This document shows positions 6,535 through 13,355 of a stretch of DNA of 21,620 bases, piece by piece. Position 1 is the stretch's first letter. Each line of letters begins with the position of its first letter. The DNA lies in assembly GCA_039931865.1 (NCBI GenBank), contig JBDTRB010000068.1:1-21620 (forward strand), read 5' to 3'. A program made the position numbers and the translations under genes. This DNA comes from JALYUA01 sp039931865 (GTDB lineage Bacteria; Acidobacteriota; Thermoanaerobaculia; UBA5066; Gp7-AA6). A model generated the notes under the pieces. That model searched no databases. It was not told where the DNA came from and saw only the letters and a list, made by a program, of their open reading frames with translations.

Positions 6535-7559
6535 CGGACGCTCTGTCGCCGGATCAGCCAGAGCATGAAGGGGGGAAGCACGATCATCGACGCGATGCTC
6601 GCGATGAACAACCGGTCCCCGGCGCCCGCGAGACGCCCGAAGTTCATGCCGAAAAAGCCCGTGATGAACGTGAGAGGCAGGAAAATCGTGGAGATCACCG
6701 TGAGGCGCCGCACGACCTCGGACAGGCGGTTGTTCTCCACCGAGAGGAACGCGTCGAGAGAGCCGGCCAGAAGGTCGCGGTATGTGTCGATCGAGTCGGT
6801 GATCCGAATCAGGTGGTCGTAGACGTCCTGGAAGTAAAAGACTCGCGCGGCATCGAGGACCGGGGGATCGCGGCGCAGGAGGACGTTCACGGCGTCCCGC
6901 TCCGGGGCGATGACACGACGCAGCAGCGAGAGGTCCTTTTTCAATTCGAGAAGGTCCGCGAGCCGCGACGTCTCGAACTTCGCGAACACGGCGGACTCGA
7001 TCGCCTCGGTTCGCTCCGCGAGGTCATCTAAGACCGGGAAGTACTCGTCGACGATCGTGTCGAGCAGCTCGTAAAGGAGCCCGGACACGTCGTGAACGCC
7101 CGATTCGCGGCAGAACCGGTCGAGAACCTCCTTCAACAGGGGGACGTCTCCGTCGTGGGTGACGATCAGGAAATTCGACCCGATGAACGCGTCCACCTCG
7201 TCGAACTGCAGGCCGCCATCCCGACAGCCGATTCGATACGCGACCAGAAAGTAATGGTCGGGAAAGACGTCGATCTTCGGCCGCTGGTGCCGGTGCCGGA
7301 CGTCTTCGACCGCCAGCGGGTGGAGAGAGAGCTCGCGAGCGAGCACGTCCAGCTCCTGGTCGGTGGGAGATTGGAAGTCTCCGAAGAGGAAGGACTTGCT
7401 CGACGCGAGGCGTGCGCGGATTCCTTCGAGGGGTACCGCTTCCTCGCGCGGGACGCCTTCCGGCCCGAACAGAATCAGTCGGGGTTCGCGGCGCGTGTCG
7501 GGCCGGGCGCGCTCGGCCCAGCCGATGTTTCCCGCATGCAATGGCCTCGGCTCCGGCAC
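6531..7559 (-). CDS. corA: CorA-family magnesium/cobalt transporter
   Basis: CorA forms a pentameric inner-membrane channel for Mg2+ and other divalent cations. The 342-residue protein has the long cytoplasmic funnel domain, with typical segments such as HPLAVEDV, RPKIDVFPDHYFLVAY, and FYFQDVYDHLIRITDSIDTYRDL. Two C-terminal transmembrane helices follow, the first ending in the signature FGMN of GFFGMNFG at about residue 304. The last residues, IRRQSVR, are basic, as expected on the cytoplasmic side. The start is taken as GTG 7559. A -10-like box ends 7 nt before it and no Shine-Dalgarno is present, so the mRNA may be leaderless. It is first in an overlapping operon with ksgA and rnj. Confidence 0.92.
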   Translation of the reverse strand: MPEPRPLHAGNIGWAERARPDTRREPRLILFGPEGVPREEAVPLEGIRARLASSKSFLFGDFQSPTDQELDVLARELSLHPLAVEDVRHRHQRPKIDVFPDHYFLVAYRIGCRDGGLQFDEVDAFIGSNFLIVTHDGDVPLLKEVLDRFCRESGVHDVSGLLYELLDTIVDEYFPVLDDLAERTEAIESAVFAKFETSRLADLLELKKDLSLLRRVIAPERDAVNVLLRRDPPVLDAARVFYFQDVYDHLIRITDSIDTYRDLLAGSLDAFLSVENNRLSEVVRRLTVISTIFLPLTFITGFFGMNFGRLAGAGDRLFIASIASMIVLPPFMLWLIRRQSVR

Positions 7560-7566
7560 GCCCGGG

Positions 7567-7575
7567 AGGGTATCA
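7567..7575 (-). promoter_or_regulatory. Candidate extended -10 promoter for corA
   Basis: On the minus strand TGATACCCT (TGn-TACCCT) ends at 7567, and 7 nt separate it from GTG 7559. It lies a few bases from the oppositely directed candidate promoter for the diguanylate cyclase, so the two may compete. Confidence 0.35.
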
Positions 7576-7577
7576 AA

Positions 7578-7586
7578 TGGTAAACT
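7578..7586 (+). promoter_or_regulatory. Candidate extended -10 promoter for the diguanylate cyclase gene
   Basis: TGGTAAACT fits the TGn-TAnnnT pattern. Transcription would start near 7593, leaving a short leader that holds AGGAAG before TTG 7609. No -35 box is evident. Confidence 0.3.
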
Positions 7587-7608
7587 CTTGCATCGACAGG
7601 AAGTTCCC

Positions 7609-8739
7609 TTGTCATCCGTCTACACACTCGACAACCGGCGACTCGAGAATTTTCTCGAGAGGCACAAGGCTTACTACGCCTACTCGGGCGAGATCGAGAT
7701 CGACCGCTTTCTGAGGGAGGTCCTTCAGAAGGCCAACGAGTTCGTCCCCTCGGCCGCCGGTTCCATCCTCTTAGACGACCCGAGCACGAAGAACAGCGAC
7801 GACCGGCTCGAAAACGACCTGGTTTTCATCGCCACGTTCGGGGCGGACGGCGACGCCCGGCTGGCGCGCCGCATCAACGCTCGGATCGGCATCGCCGGAC
7901 ACGTCTATTCGACTGGCGTCGGCTACATGACCGAGGACGTCGTCGACGACCCTTACTTCTACCCGACCTACGAGGGGGAAAGCTTCCAGACGCAGTCCGT
8001 CCTCTGCGTCCCGATCCGGATCGAGGCCGCGGTCTGCGGCGTGCTCGAGCTCGTCAACCGGGTCGGTCCGGGAGGATTCCGGGAGAAGGACCGGCGGCTC
8101 CTCGAGATCTTCGGCGACTACGCGTCGATCTCCATTCAGAACCTCCTCGACGCCCGGCGCGCTTTCGAGGTCGCCAAGCGCGACGGGCTGACGGGCCTGT
8201 ACAACGAGCGGTACCTCCATCTTCGACTGACGCAGGAGCTCTCCCGGATCTCCCGGGACGGAGGAGATCTGTGCGTCATCTTTCTCGACCTCGACAACTT
8301 GAAGTCCGTGAACGACAAGCACGGTCACCTCGCCGGCAGCCAGGTGCTGCGGGAGGTCGGGTACGTGCTGAAACGCACCGTGACGGACGAGCGGGCCACC
8401 CTGACACGGTACGGCGGCGACGAGTTCGTCCTGATCCTGCCCGGCCACTCGCTCAACGCCGGGATGGAGATCGCCGAGCGGATCCGCGAAGCGATCCGGT
8501 CCGCCACGTTCCTCTCGCGACCCTACGGATTCAACAGCCCTGCGTTGAACCTTCAGGAAACGATCACCGCCTCCCTCGGGATCTCCTCCGTGAGGACCCA
8601 CGCGACCGTCCCGGCCGCCGTCGAACAGCAGAAGAACGAGCTGCTTCGCGCGGCGGACCAGGCGCTCTACCAGGCGAAGGAAGGCGGAAAAGACCGGAGC
8701 GCCGCGGCACGGCCGACGCCCATGCCCGTCGGAAGCTGA
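7609..8739 (+). CDS. GAF-GGDEF diguanylate cyclase
   Basis: The enzyme would make cyclic di-GMP from two GTP. The 376-residue cytoplasmic protein has an N-terminal GAF sensor domain (about residues 25-175, with PSAAGSILLDDPS, GIAGHVYSTG, VLCVPIRIEAAVCGVLELVN). A GGDEF domain follows (about 185-370): DGLTGLYNERYL, then FLDLDNLKSVNDKHGHLAG, then RYGGDEF at about residue 268. The catalytic GGDEF is intact. The usual inhibitory RxxD upstream of it reads DERA, so product inhibition at that site is unlikely. There is no membrane segment or EAL domain. The start is TTG 7609, with AGGAAG 5 nt upstream. It is divergent from corA, with only 49 bp between the two start codons. Confidence 0.9.
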   Translation: MSSVYTLDNRRLENFLERHKAYYAYSGEIEIDRFLREVLQKANEFVPSAAGSILLDDPSTKNSDDRLENDLVFIATFGADGDARLARRINARIGIAGHVYSTGVGYMTEDVVDDPYFYPTYEGESFQTQSVLCVPIRIEAAVCGVLELVNRVGPGGFREKDRRLLEIFGDYASISIQNLLDARRAFEVAKRDGLTGLYNERYLHLRLTQELSRISRDGGDLCVIFLDLDNLKSVNDKHGHLAGSQVLREVGYVLKRTVTDERATLTRYGGDEFVLILPGHSLNAGMEIAERIREAIRSATFLSRPYGFNSPALNLQETITASLGISSVRTHATVPAAVEQQKNELLRAADQALYQAKEGGKDRSAAARPTPMPVGS

Positions 8740-8789
8740 TTTCGGCGCTAGCTGAGAGCTCGGCGGGGGTTTTCGCGGCCGTTTCGGCG

Positions 8790-8798
8790 TGCTATCTT
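8790..8798 (+). promoter_or_regulatory. Candidate extended -10 promoter for L-lysine 6-transaminase
   Basis: TGCTATCTT matches TGn-TATnnT and lies in GGCGTGCTATCTT. A near copy, GGCGTGTTATTCT, lies before the lipoprotein gene at 11329. A leader of about 38 nt would carry the GAGGA ribosome site near 8834. Confidence 0.4.
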
Positions 8799-8842
8799 CG
8801 TTTTTCCGGCATTTTTGCGCCTTTTGACCTTCTGAGGACTTC

Positions 8843-10186
8843 ATGACCACCACTTCCCAGACACGGACCGATCTCTCTCCGAAAGACGTGCTCGATGCTC
8901 TTTCGAAGCACATCCTGGTCGACGGCTACCACGTGGTGATGGACCTCGAGAAGAGCCGCGGTGCGTACCTCTTCGACGCGCGGAGCGGCCGGCCGCTGCT
9001 CGACTTCTTCACCAATTTCGCCACGTTTCCCATCGGCTACAACCATCCGAAGATGGAGGATCCGGAATTCCAGGAGAAGCTCCTCCACGCTGCGCGCACG
9101 AAGCCGGCGAACAGCGACATCTACACGAGCCTCTACGCGGACTTCGTGGACACGTTTGCGCGCCTCGCCATACCGCCGAGTCACGCGGATCATCTCTTCT
9201 TCGTCGAGGGCGGGGCCATGGCCGTCGAGAACACCCTGAAGACCGCGTTTGACTGGAAGGCCCGCAAGAACCTGTCCCGCGGGGGCCCCGCAAGGGGCAG
9301 CCAGATCCTGCATTTCAAAAACGCGTTCCACGGCCGGTCCGGCTACACACTCTCCCTGACGAACACCGCCGATCCGCGCAAGACGCAGCACTTCCCGATG
9401 TTCCAATGGCCGCGGCTCTCCTGCCCGGCGCTGCGTTTCCCGATCACGCCGCAGATCACCGAAGAAGTGGCGCGCGCGGAGGAGGCCGTCGAGCGAGAGA
9501 TCCGGGCCGCGTGCTCCGCGAACCCCGACGACATTGCGGCGTTGATCCTGGAGCCTATCCAGGGCGAGGGCGGCGACAACCACTTCCGTCCCGAGTTCTT
9601 CCGGCGTCTGCGCTCCCTCGCCGACGAGCTCGAGTTTCTCCTCATCTTCGACGAGGTCCAGACCGGAGTCGGGTTGACGGGCTCCATGTGGTGCTGGCAG
9701 CAGATGGGCATCGAGCCGGACCTCTTCTGCTTCGGAAAGAAGACGCAGGTCTGCGGGTTCGCCTCCAACCATCGAATCGACGACGTGGACAACGTCTTCA
9801 AGATCTCCTCGCGGATCAACTCGACCTGGGGCGGCAACCTCGTCGACATGGTCCGCTGCGAGCGCTACCTCCAGATCATCGAAGAGGAGAACCTCGTCGA
9901 GAACGCGCGCGTGGTCGGGGAGTACTTCCTCGGCCGTCTTTCCGAGATGGCGGAGGAGTTTGCCGGCACCGTCTCGAACGTGCGCGGCCGCGGGCTCTTC
10001 CTGGCCTTCGATCTTCCGGACAAGGCCATGCGCGACAAGACGCTCGCCGCGTGCCTCGAGCACGGCCTGATCGGCCTGGCCTCGGGCTCGTCGGCGATCC
10101 GCTTCCGGCCTTCGCTCGCGCTTTCCCGCGACGAGGCCGACGAGGGCGTGCGGAAGTTGAGACGGGCGCTGGGAGCTGCGCGCTAA
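8843..10186 (+). CDS. lat: L-lysine 6-transaminase
   Basis: This class III PLP-dependent aminotransferase transfers the epsilon-amino group of lysine to 2-oxoglutarate. The product is 2-aminoadipate 6-semialdehyde, which cyclises to piperideine-6-carboxylate. The 447-residue length and the motif FCFGKKTQVCG are typical of this branch. Lys300 is at the position of the PLP-binding lysine of the Mycobacterium tuberculosis LAT. Other matches are the opening LSKHILVDGYHVVMDLEKS, FFVEGGAMAVENTLK, ALILEPIQGEGGDNHFR and FDEVQTGVGLTG. ATG 8843 follows TGAGGACTTC, a good ribosome site. The usual partner, a semialdehyde dehydrogenase, is not in the window. It converges on mtgA with a 16-bp gap and no clear terminator. 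Confidence 0.92.
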   Translation: MTTTSQTRTDLSPKDVLDALSKHILVDGYHVVMDLEKSRGAYLFDARSGRPLLDFFTNFATFPIGYNHPKMEDPEFQEKLLHAARTKPANSDIYTSLYADFVDTFARLAIPPSHADHLFFVEGGAMAVENTLKTAFDWKARKNLSRGGPARGSQILHFKNAFHGRSGYTLSLTNTADPRKTQHFPMFQWPRLSCPALRFPITPQITEEVARAEEAVEREIRAACSANPDDIAALILEPIQGEGGDNHFRPEFFRRLRSLADELEFLLIFDEVQTGVGLTGSMWCWQQMGIEPDLFCFGKKTQVCGFASNHRIDDVDNVFKISSRINSTWGGNLVDMVRCERYLQIIEEENLVENARVVGEYFLGRLSEMAEEFAGTVSNVRGRGLFLAFDLPDKAMRDKTLAACLEHGLIGLASGSSAIRFRPSLALSRDEADEGVRKLRRALGAAR

Positions 10187-10202
10187 AGAGTCGTTTCCGC
10201 TC

Positions 10203-10871
10203 TCACATCCTCCCGAGGATCCTCGCCGCCCGGCGGCGCACCCGCTCGGGATGCCTCGCCGGGTCATAGACGCGCGGCGACGGGATCATGGCCGCCAGAG
10301 TGGCGGCTTCCATCGGGGTGAGCGCCGACGCGGATTTGTGGAAGTAACGCCGGGCGGCCGCCTCGACCCCGTACGTCCGGGGGCCGAGCTCGATCACGTT
10401 GACGTAGAGCTCCAGGATCCGGGACTTGGAGAGCCGGTGCTCGAGCCGGCGGGCGATCGCCCATTCCCGCAGCTTGCGCCAGGGAGTGCGGGCCGGGGAG
10501 AGGTACAGGTTCTTCGCGAGCTGCTGTGTCAGGGTCGATCCGCCGAGCTTCAGTCTCTTCCGGGCCCAGTCCTGCCGCACCGCCCCGCGTGTCGCCTCCC
10601 AGTCGACCCCCTCGTGCTCGTAGAAACGCGCGTCCTCCGCGGCGACGACCGCACGGGCCACTGACGGTGAAACGAGCTTCAAGGGCACCGGCCGGTACTC
10701 GAGCGAAGCCGGCTCCCCCCTGCGGGAGAGCTCCCGCCGCCTGAGCTCCATGAATGCCGTCGTTCGAGGAAACTCCCGCGCGAGCGGAGAAACATCCGGA
10801 AGGGTGATCCAGAAAACCGCCGCGGCAGCGACAAGGATCAGGAGAACGAGAAGGAGGCGCCGGACGAACAA
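10203..10871 (-). CDS. mtgA: Monofunctional biosynthetic peptidoglycan transglycosylase
   Basis: MtgA polymerises lipid II into glycan strands at the outer face of the inner membrane. The GT51 motifs are all present: VAAEDARFYEHEGVDW with the catalytic Glu, KLGGSTLTQQLAKNLYLSPART, RKLREWAIARRLEHRLSKSRILELYVNVIELG, and EAATLAAMIPSP. One N-terminal transmembrane helix is visible (LLLVLLILVAAAAVFWITL) and there is no transpeptidase domain. From TTG 10871 the protein has 222 residues, a normal length. GGGAG lies 11 nt upstream. A TTG at 10907 would add 12 residues. The frame stays open much further upstream, but that part is repeat copy B and not family sequence. Confidence 0.9.
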   Translation of the reverse strand: MFVRRLLLVLLILVAAAAVFWITLPDVSPLAREFPRTTAFMELRRRELSRRGEPASLEYRPVPLKLVSPSVARAVVAAEDARFYEHEGVDWEATRGAVRQDWARKRLKLGGSTLTQQLAKNLYLSPARTPWRKLREWAIARRLEHRLSKSRILELYVNVIELGPRTYGVEAAARRYFHKSASALTPMEAATLAAMIPSPRVYDPARHPERVRRRAARILGRM

Positions 10872-10994
10872 GTGTTTCTCAACTCCCGATGAGTTCGAGT
10901 TCTCCAACAGAACACAGGTCGTCCGCACTCCCTCCGAACTCGGGAAGCGCAACCGACACGGACCATCATCAACGGGCACGGCTTCTGCTCCTGC

Positions 10995-11280
10995 GCCCCT
11001 CACCCCGGCCCTCTCCCCGCGCGCGGGGCGAGGCAGCAGAGCTGCGCTTCCGGCGAACTGATGGCCAAGCTCGCCCCGAGAGGAATCTCCCGACCAGAGG
11101 GAGGGAGGAGCCTCTCGGGGCGGGAGCGTGGGCGAACGCAGTGAGCGGAAGCGACGTGGGTGCGGGAGCCGCAGTGAACGGAGGGACGAGGTGAGCGGTC
11201 GAGCCATCAGGCGAGCCGCTCGCCGGTGCCGTTCGCCCCCGCGCGGCGAACGGCACGTCCCGCAGAGAGCGGAGGCGACG
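10995..11280 (-). repeat. Dispersed mosaic repeat, copy B (longest)
   Basis: Read on the minus strand it starts at 11280 with CGTCGCCTCCGCTCTCT. It holds an 11-bp hairpin (GTGCCGTTCGC at 11226-11236 pairing with 11246-11256), then the palindrome GGCGAGCGGCTCGCC. Next come a doubled CTCCGTTCACTGCGGCTC-like module, the GAGAGGCTCCTCC module and GAAGCGCAGCTC. It ends with the GC-rich hairpin and GGGGTGAGGGGC. It fills most of the 457-bp gap between the divergent mtgA and lipoprotein genes. In 10872-10994 I see nothing besides the weak ribosome site and the alternative start of mtgA. Confidence 0.85.
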
Positions 11281-11286
11281 GAGGCG

Positions 11287-11295
11287 TGTTATTCT
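11287..11295 (+). promoter_or_regulatory. Candidate extended -10 promoter for the Big-2 lipoprotein gene
   Basis: TGTTATTCT (TGn-TATTCT) lies just outside the head of repeat copy B. The surrounding GGCGTGTTATTCT resembles the element before L-lysine 6-transaminase. GGAGG at 11318-11322 provides the ribosome site. Confidence 0.35.
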
Positions 11296-11328
11296 GACCG
11301 CATCCTGTTTACTTTCTGGAGGTTGCGC

Positions 11329-12165
11329 ATGAGGCCGGCCCGATCCCTGTCCGTCCTTTCCTTGCTCGCGCTTGCCTGTTCTCTTGCGGCCGGCTGCTCG
11401 AAGCGAGCCGCGCGAATCGAAGTTTCCCCAAAGAACCTGAAGATCTACGGCCTCGATCGTCCGCAGAGGTTGACGGCCCGGCTACTCGACAAGAAGGGCA
11501 ACCCGCTCGAGATCGGGACGGCCAACTTTGAAAGCTCCCGGCCGGCGGTGGCCTCGGTCGACGCCGGCGGGCTCGTCAGCCCGAAGTCCGAGGGAAAGGC
11601 CACGATCACCGCCCGATACGAGAAAGTCTCGACGGAAGTCCCGATCGAGGTCATCGACGTCAAGGCCGTCGAGGTGTCCCCCCCGGCGGTCCGCATCATC
11701 GGTCCCGCCGGGACTTCCATCCCGCTTCAGGTCGTGGTGCGAAATTCCAGGGACAAGGCGGTCCCGGTGACGCCGGTGTGGACGTCGAGCGCTCCGGGGG
11801 TCGCGGCGGTCTCCGCCTCCGGCGCCTTGACGTCCGCGTCCAACGGCGTGTCTCTCATCGTCGCGCGGGTCGGAGACATTCAGGGCGCGGCCGAGGTGAC
11901 GGTGGCGATCCGTGACATCGCGAGGCTCGAGATCCGGCCCATGACCGCCCTGGTGCGGGTCGGCGATTCCCAGCAGTTCCAGGTGATCGCGTACGGAATC
12001 GACGGCCGGTCGATCGAAGGCGCGTCGGCGCTCTTTCACAGCACGAACGGCTCAGTCGCGACGGTCAACGCCGCCGGCAACGCCTCCGGAATCACGGCAG
12101 GAGCCTCCACGATCCGCGCGGTCCTCGCCGGCGCCACCGCCGAAGCCACGCTCATCGTCAACTAG
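11329..12165 (+). CDS. Lipoprotein with tandem bacterial Ig-like (Big-2) domains
   Basis: The 278-residue protein starts with a signal peptide (MRPARSLSVLSLLALACSLAAGC) whose AAGC lipobox gives lipidated Cys23. Three Big-2-like units follow, at about residues 28-105, 108-195 and 200-278. Each begins with a strand of the type IEVSP, VEVSP or LEIRP. Each then carries the W/F-x-S...P-x-VA-x-V pattern (FESSRPAVASVD, WTSSAPGVAAVS, FHSTNGSVATVN) and a glycine-rich A-x-T-I segment. The role is probably structural or adhesive on the cell envelope; no catalytic domain is seen. ATG 11329 follows GGAGG at a good distance. The stop TAG forms part of a 16-bp tandem repeat. Confidence 0.85.
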   Translation: MRPARSLSVLSLLALACSLAAGCSKRAARIEVSPKNLKIYGLDRPQRLTARLLDKKGNPLEIGTANFESSRPAVASVDAGGLVSPKSEGKATITARYEKVSTEVPIEVIDVKAVEVSPPAVRIIGPAGTSIPLQVVVRNSRDKAVPVTPVWTSSAPGVAAVSASGALTSASNGVSLIVARVGDIQGAAEVTVAIRDIARLEIRPMTALVRVGDSQQFQVIAYGIDGRSIEGASALFHSTNGSVATVNAAGNASGITAGASTIRAVLAGATAEATLIVN

Positions 12166-12207
12166 CCAACCAGCCAGGCAGCCAACCAGCCAAGCAGCCA
12201 GCCAACG
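12165..12207 (+). repeat. 16-bp tandem repeat between the lipoprotein and Memo genes
   Basis: Units GCCAACCAGCCAGGCA (12165-12180) and GCCAACCAGCCAAGCA (12181-12196) are followed by a partial third unit. The units are themselves made of GCCA/ACCA tetramers. It occupies most of the 75-bp gap; the remaining 33 bp before ATG 12241 show no ribosome site. Confidence 0.8.
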
Positions 12208-12240
12208 ACGGCCGGCACGGGGCTCGCAACGCGACCGCCC

Positions 12241-13095
12241 ATGAGTGCAATCCGCCCGGCCGCCGTCGCGGGGATGTTCTACGAGGGCGACCCCGGGAAG
12301 CTCCGGCGCGATGTCGAAACTCTTCTTCCCCCCGACGTCCCGGAATCCGGCGCGTTCGGTGCGATCGTCCCGCACGCGGGCTATGTCTATTCGGGCCCCG
12401 TCGCCGGAGAGGTCTATGCCCGGCTGCGGATTCCGTCAAACGTCGTGCTGCTCTGTCCCAACCACACCGGTCGAGGCGCCGCGGCTTCCCTCGACCCATC
12501 GAACGCGTGGCGCACGCCTCTCGGGGACGTCCCCGTCAACCGCCGGCTTGCATCGAGGCTTGCGGAGCTTGCGCCTTCGCTCGCGGAGGATTCCGCCGCT
12601 CACGCGAAGGAACATTCGCTCGAGGTCCAGCTCCCGTTCCTTCAGGTGCGCCGGCCGGACGTCACGATCGTCGCGGTCTGCCTCGGCGCTCCCGACCTCG
12701 GCCTCTGCCGCGAGGTCGGACAGGCGCTCGCGCGATTGCGGGAGGAGGAGCCGGAACCCCCGCTGCTCCTCGCCTCCTCCGACATGAACCATTACGAATC
12801 GAGAGAGGTCGGATCGCGGAAGGACGCCCTCGCGCTCGCCCGCATCGAGGCCATAGACCCCGAAGGCCTCTTCGCGACGGTGCTGGCGGAGTCGATCTCG
12901 ATGTGCGGATTTCTCCCTGCGACGGCGCTGCTCTTCGCCGCGAGGGCCGCGGGCGCCGGATCCGCGAACGTGATCTCGCGCCGCGACAGCGGAGACGAAA
13001 CCGGCGACACATCGTCCGTCGTGGGGTACGCGGGAGTGATCGTCGCCTCCGCTCACTCCGCGACGCGCTCACGCGCCGGCGAGCGGCTCGCCTGA
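12241..13095 (+). CDS. amrB: AmmeMemoRadiSam system protein B (Memo family)
   Basis: Memo proteins are related to class III extradiol dioxygenases. The bacterial members usually work beside an AMMECR1 protein and a radical SAM protein, with an unknown reaction. The family histidines and cysteine are visible: IVPHAGYVYSG, LLCPNHTG, AHAKEHSLEVQLPFLQ, SSDMNHYE and SMCGFLPATAL. The start MSAIRPAAVAGMFYEGDP is typical and gives a 284-residue protein. The conserved fold ends near VVGYAGVIV. The last 18 or so residues (SAHSATRSRAGERLA) are encoded by repeat copy C, as is the stop codon, so the native end has probably been replaced. Neither the AMMECR1 partner nor the dedicated radical SAM partner is in the window. 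Confidence 0.9.
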   Translation: MSAIRPAAVAGMFYEGDPGKLRRDVETLLPPDVPESGAFGAIVPHAGYVYSGPVAGEVYARLRIPSNVVLLCPNHTGRGAAASLDPSNAWRTPLGDVPVNRRLASRLAELAPSLAEDSAAHAKEHSLEVQLPFLQVRRPDVTIVAVCLGAPDLGLCREVGQALARLREEEPEPPLLLASSDMNHYESREVGSRKDALALARIEAIDPEGLFATVLAESISMCGFLPATALLFAARAAGAGSANVISRRDSGDETGDTSSVVGYAGVIVASAHSATRSRAGERLA

Positions 13096-13268
13096 AGGCT
13101 CGACCGCTCGCCTCGTCGCTCCGTTCGCTGCGGCTCCCGCACCGGGAGGCTCCTCCTTCCCTTCGGTCAGGAGACTCCTCTCGGTGCGAGCTTAGCCACC
13201 AGCTTGCCAGAAGCGCAGCTCCGCTCCCTCTCCCCGCGCGCCGGGGAGAGGGTTGGGGTGAGGGGCGT
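13041..13268 (+). repeat. Dispersed mosaic repeat, copy C
   Basis: It begins with CGTCGCCTCCGCTCACT inside the Memo gene. It includes GGCGAGCGGCTCGCCTGA, where TGA is the Memo stop, and GGCTCGACCGCTCGCCTCGT. It continues with the GAGGCTCCTCC module and GAAGCGCAGCTCCGCT. It ends with a 10-bp hairpin (CCCTCTCCCC 13226-13235 with 13243-13252) and GGTTGGGGTGAGGGGC. It lacks the GTGCCGTTCGC hairpin found in B and D. The hairpin could act as a bidirectional barrier between the convergent genes. I see nothing definite in 13269-13355. Confidence 0.85.
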
Positions 13269-13355
13269 CACTCATTCGGAAAGGCGACGGGAAGAACCGA
13301 CCTCGCTTACGCGTCCCCGCGCAGGCAGACAGGTGGCGTGACCGAGCGTCGAGGG

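Noticed and set aside
8740..8775. A terminator after the diguanylate cyclase (AGCTGAGAGCT then GGGGGTTTT)
   Set aside because: The stem is only 4 bp with a 3-nt loop, and the T-run is four bases and displaced.
10908..11207. A long N-terminal extension of MtgA (Arg/Ser/Pro-rich)
   Set aside because: The extension is encoded by repeat copy B and lies before the normal membrane helix. A start at TTG 10871 or 10907 gives the usual length.
11128..11328. An upstream in-frame extension of the Big-2 lipoprotein
   Set aside because: It translates repeat copy B. A strong ribosome site and a signal peptide begin at ATG 11329.
13096..13268. A CRISPR array or tRNA in the palindrome-rich gap
   Set aside because: The repeats are unlike in length, have no regular spacers, and no cloverleaf with an anticodon arm could be drawn. 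It is copy C of the dispersed repeat.
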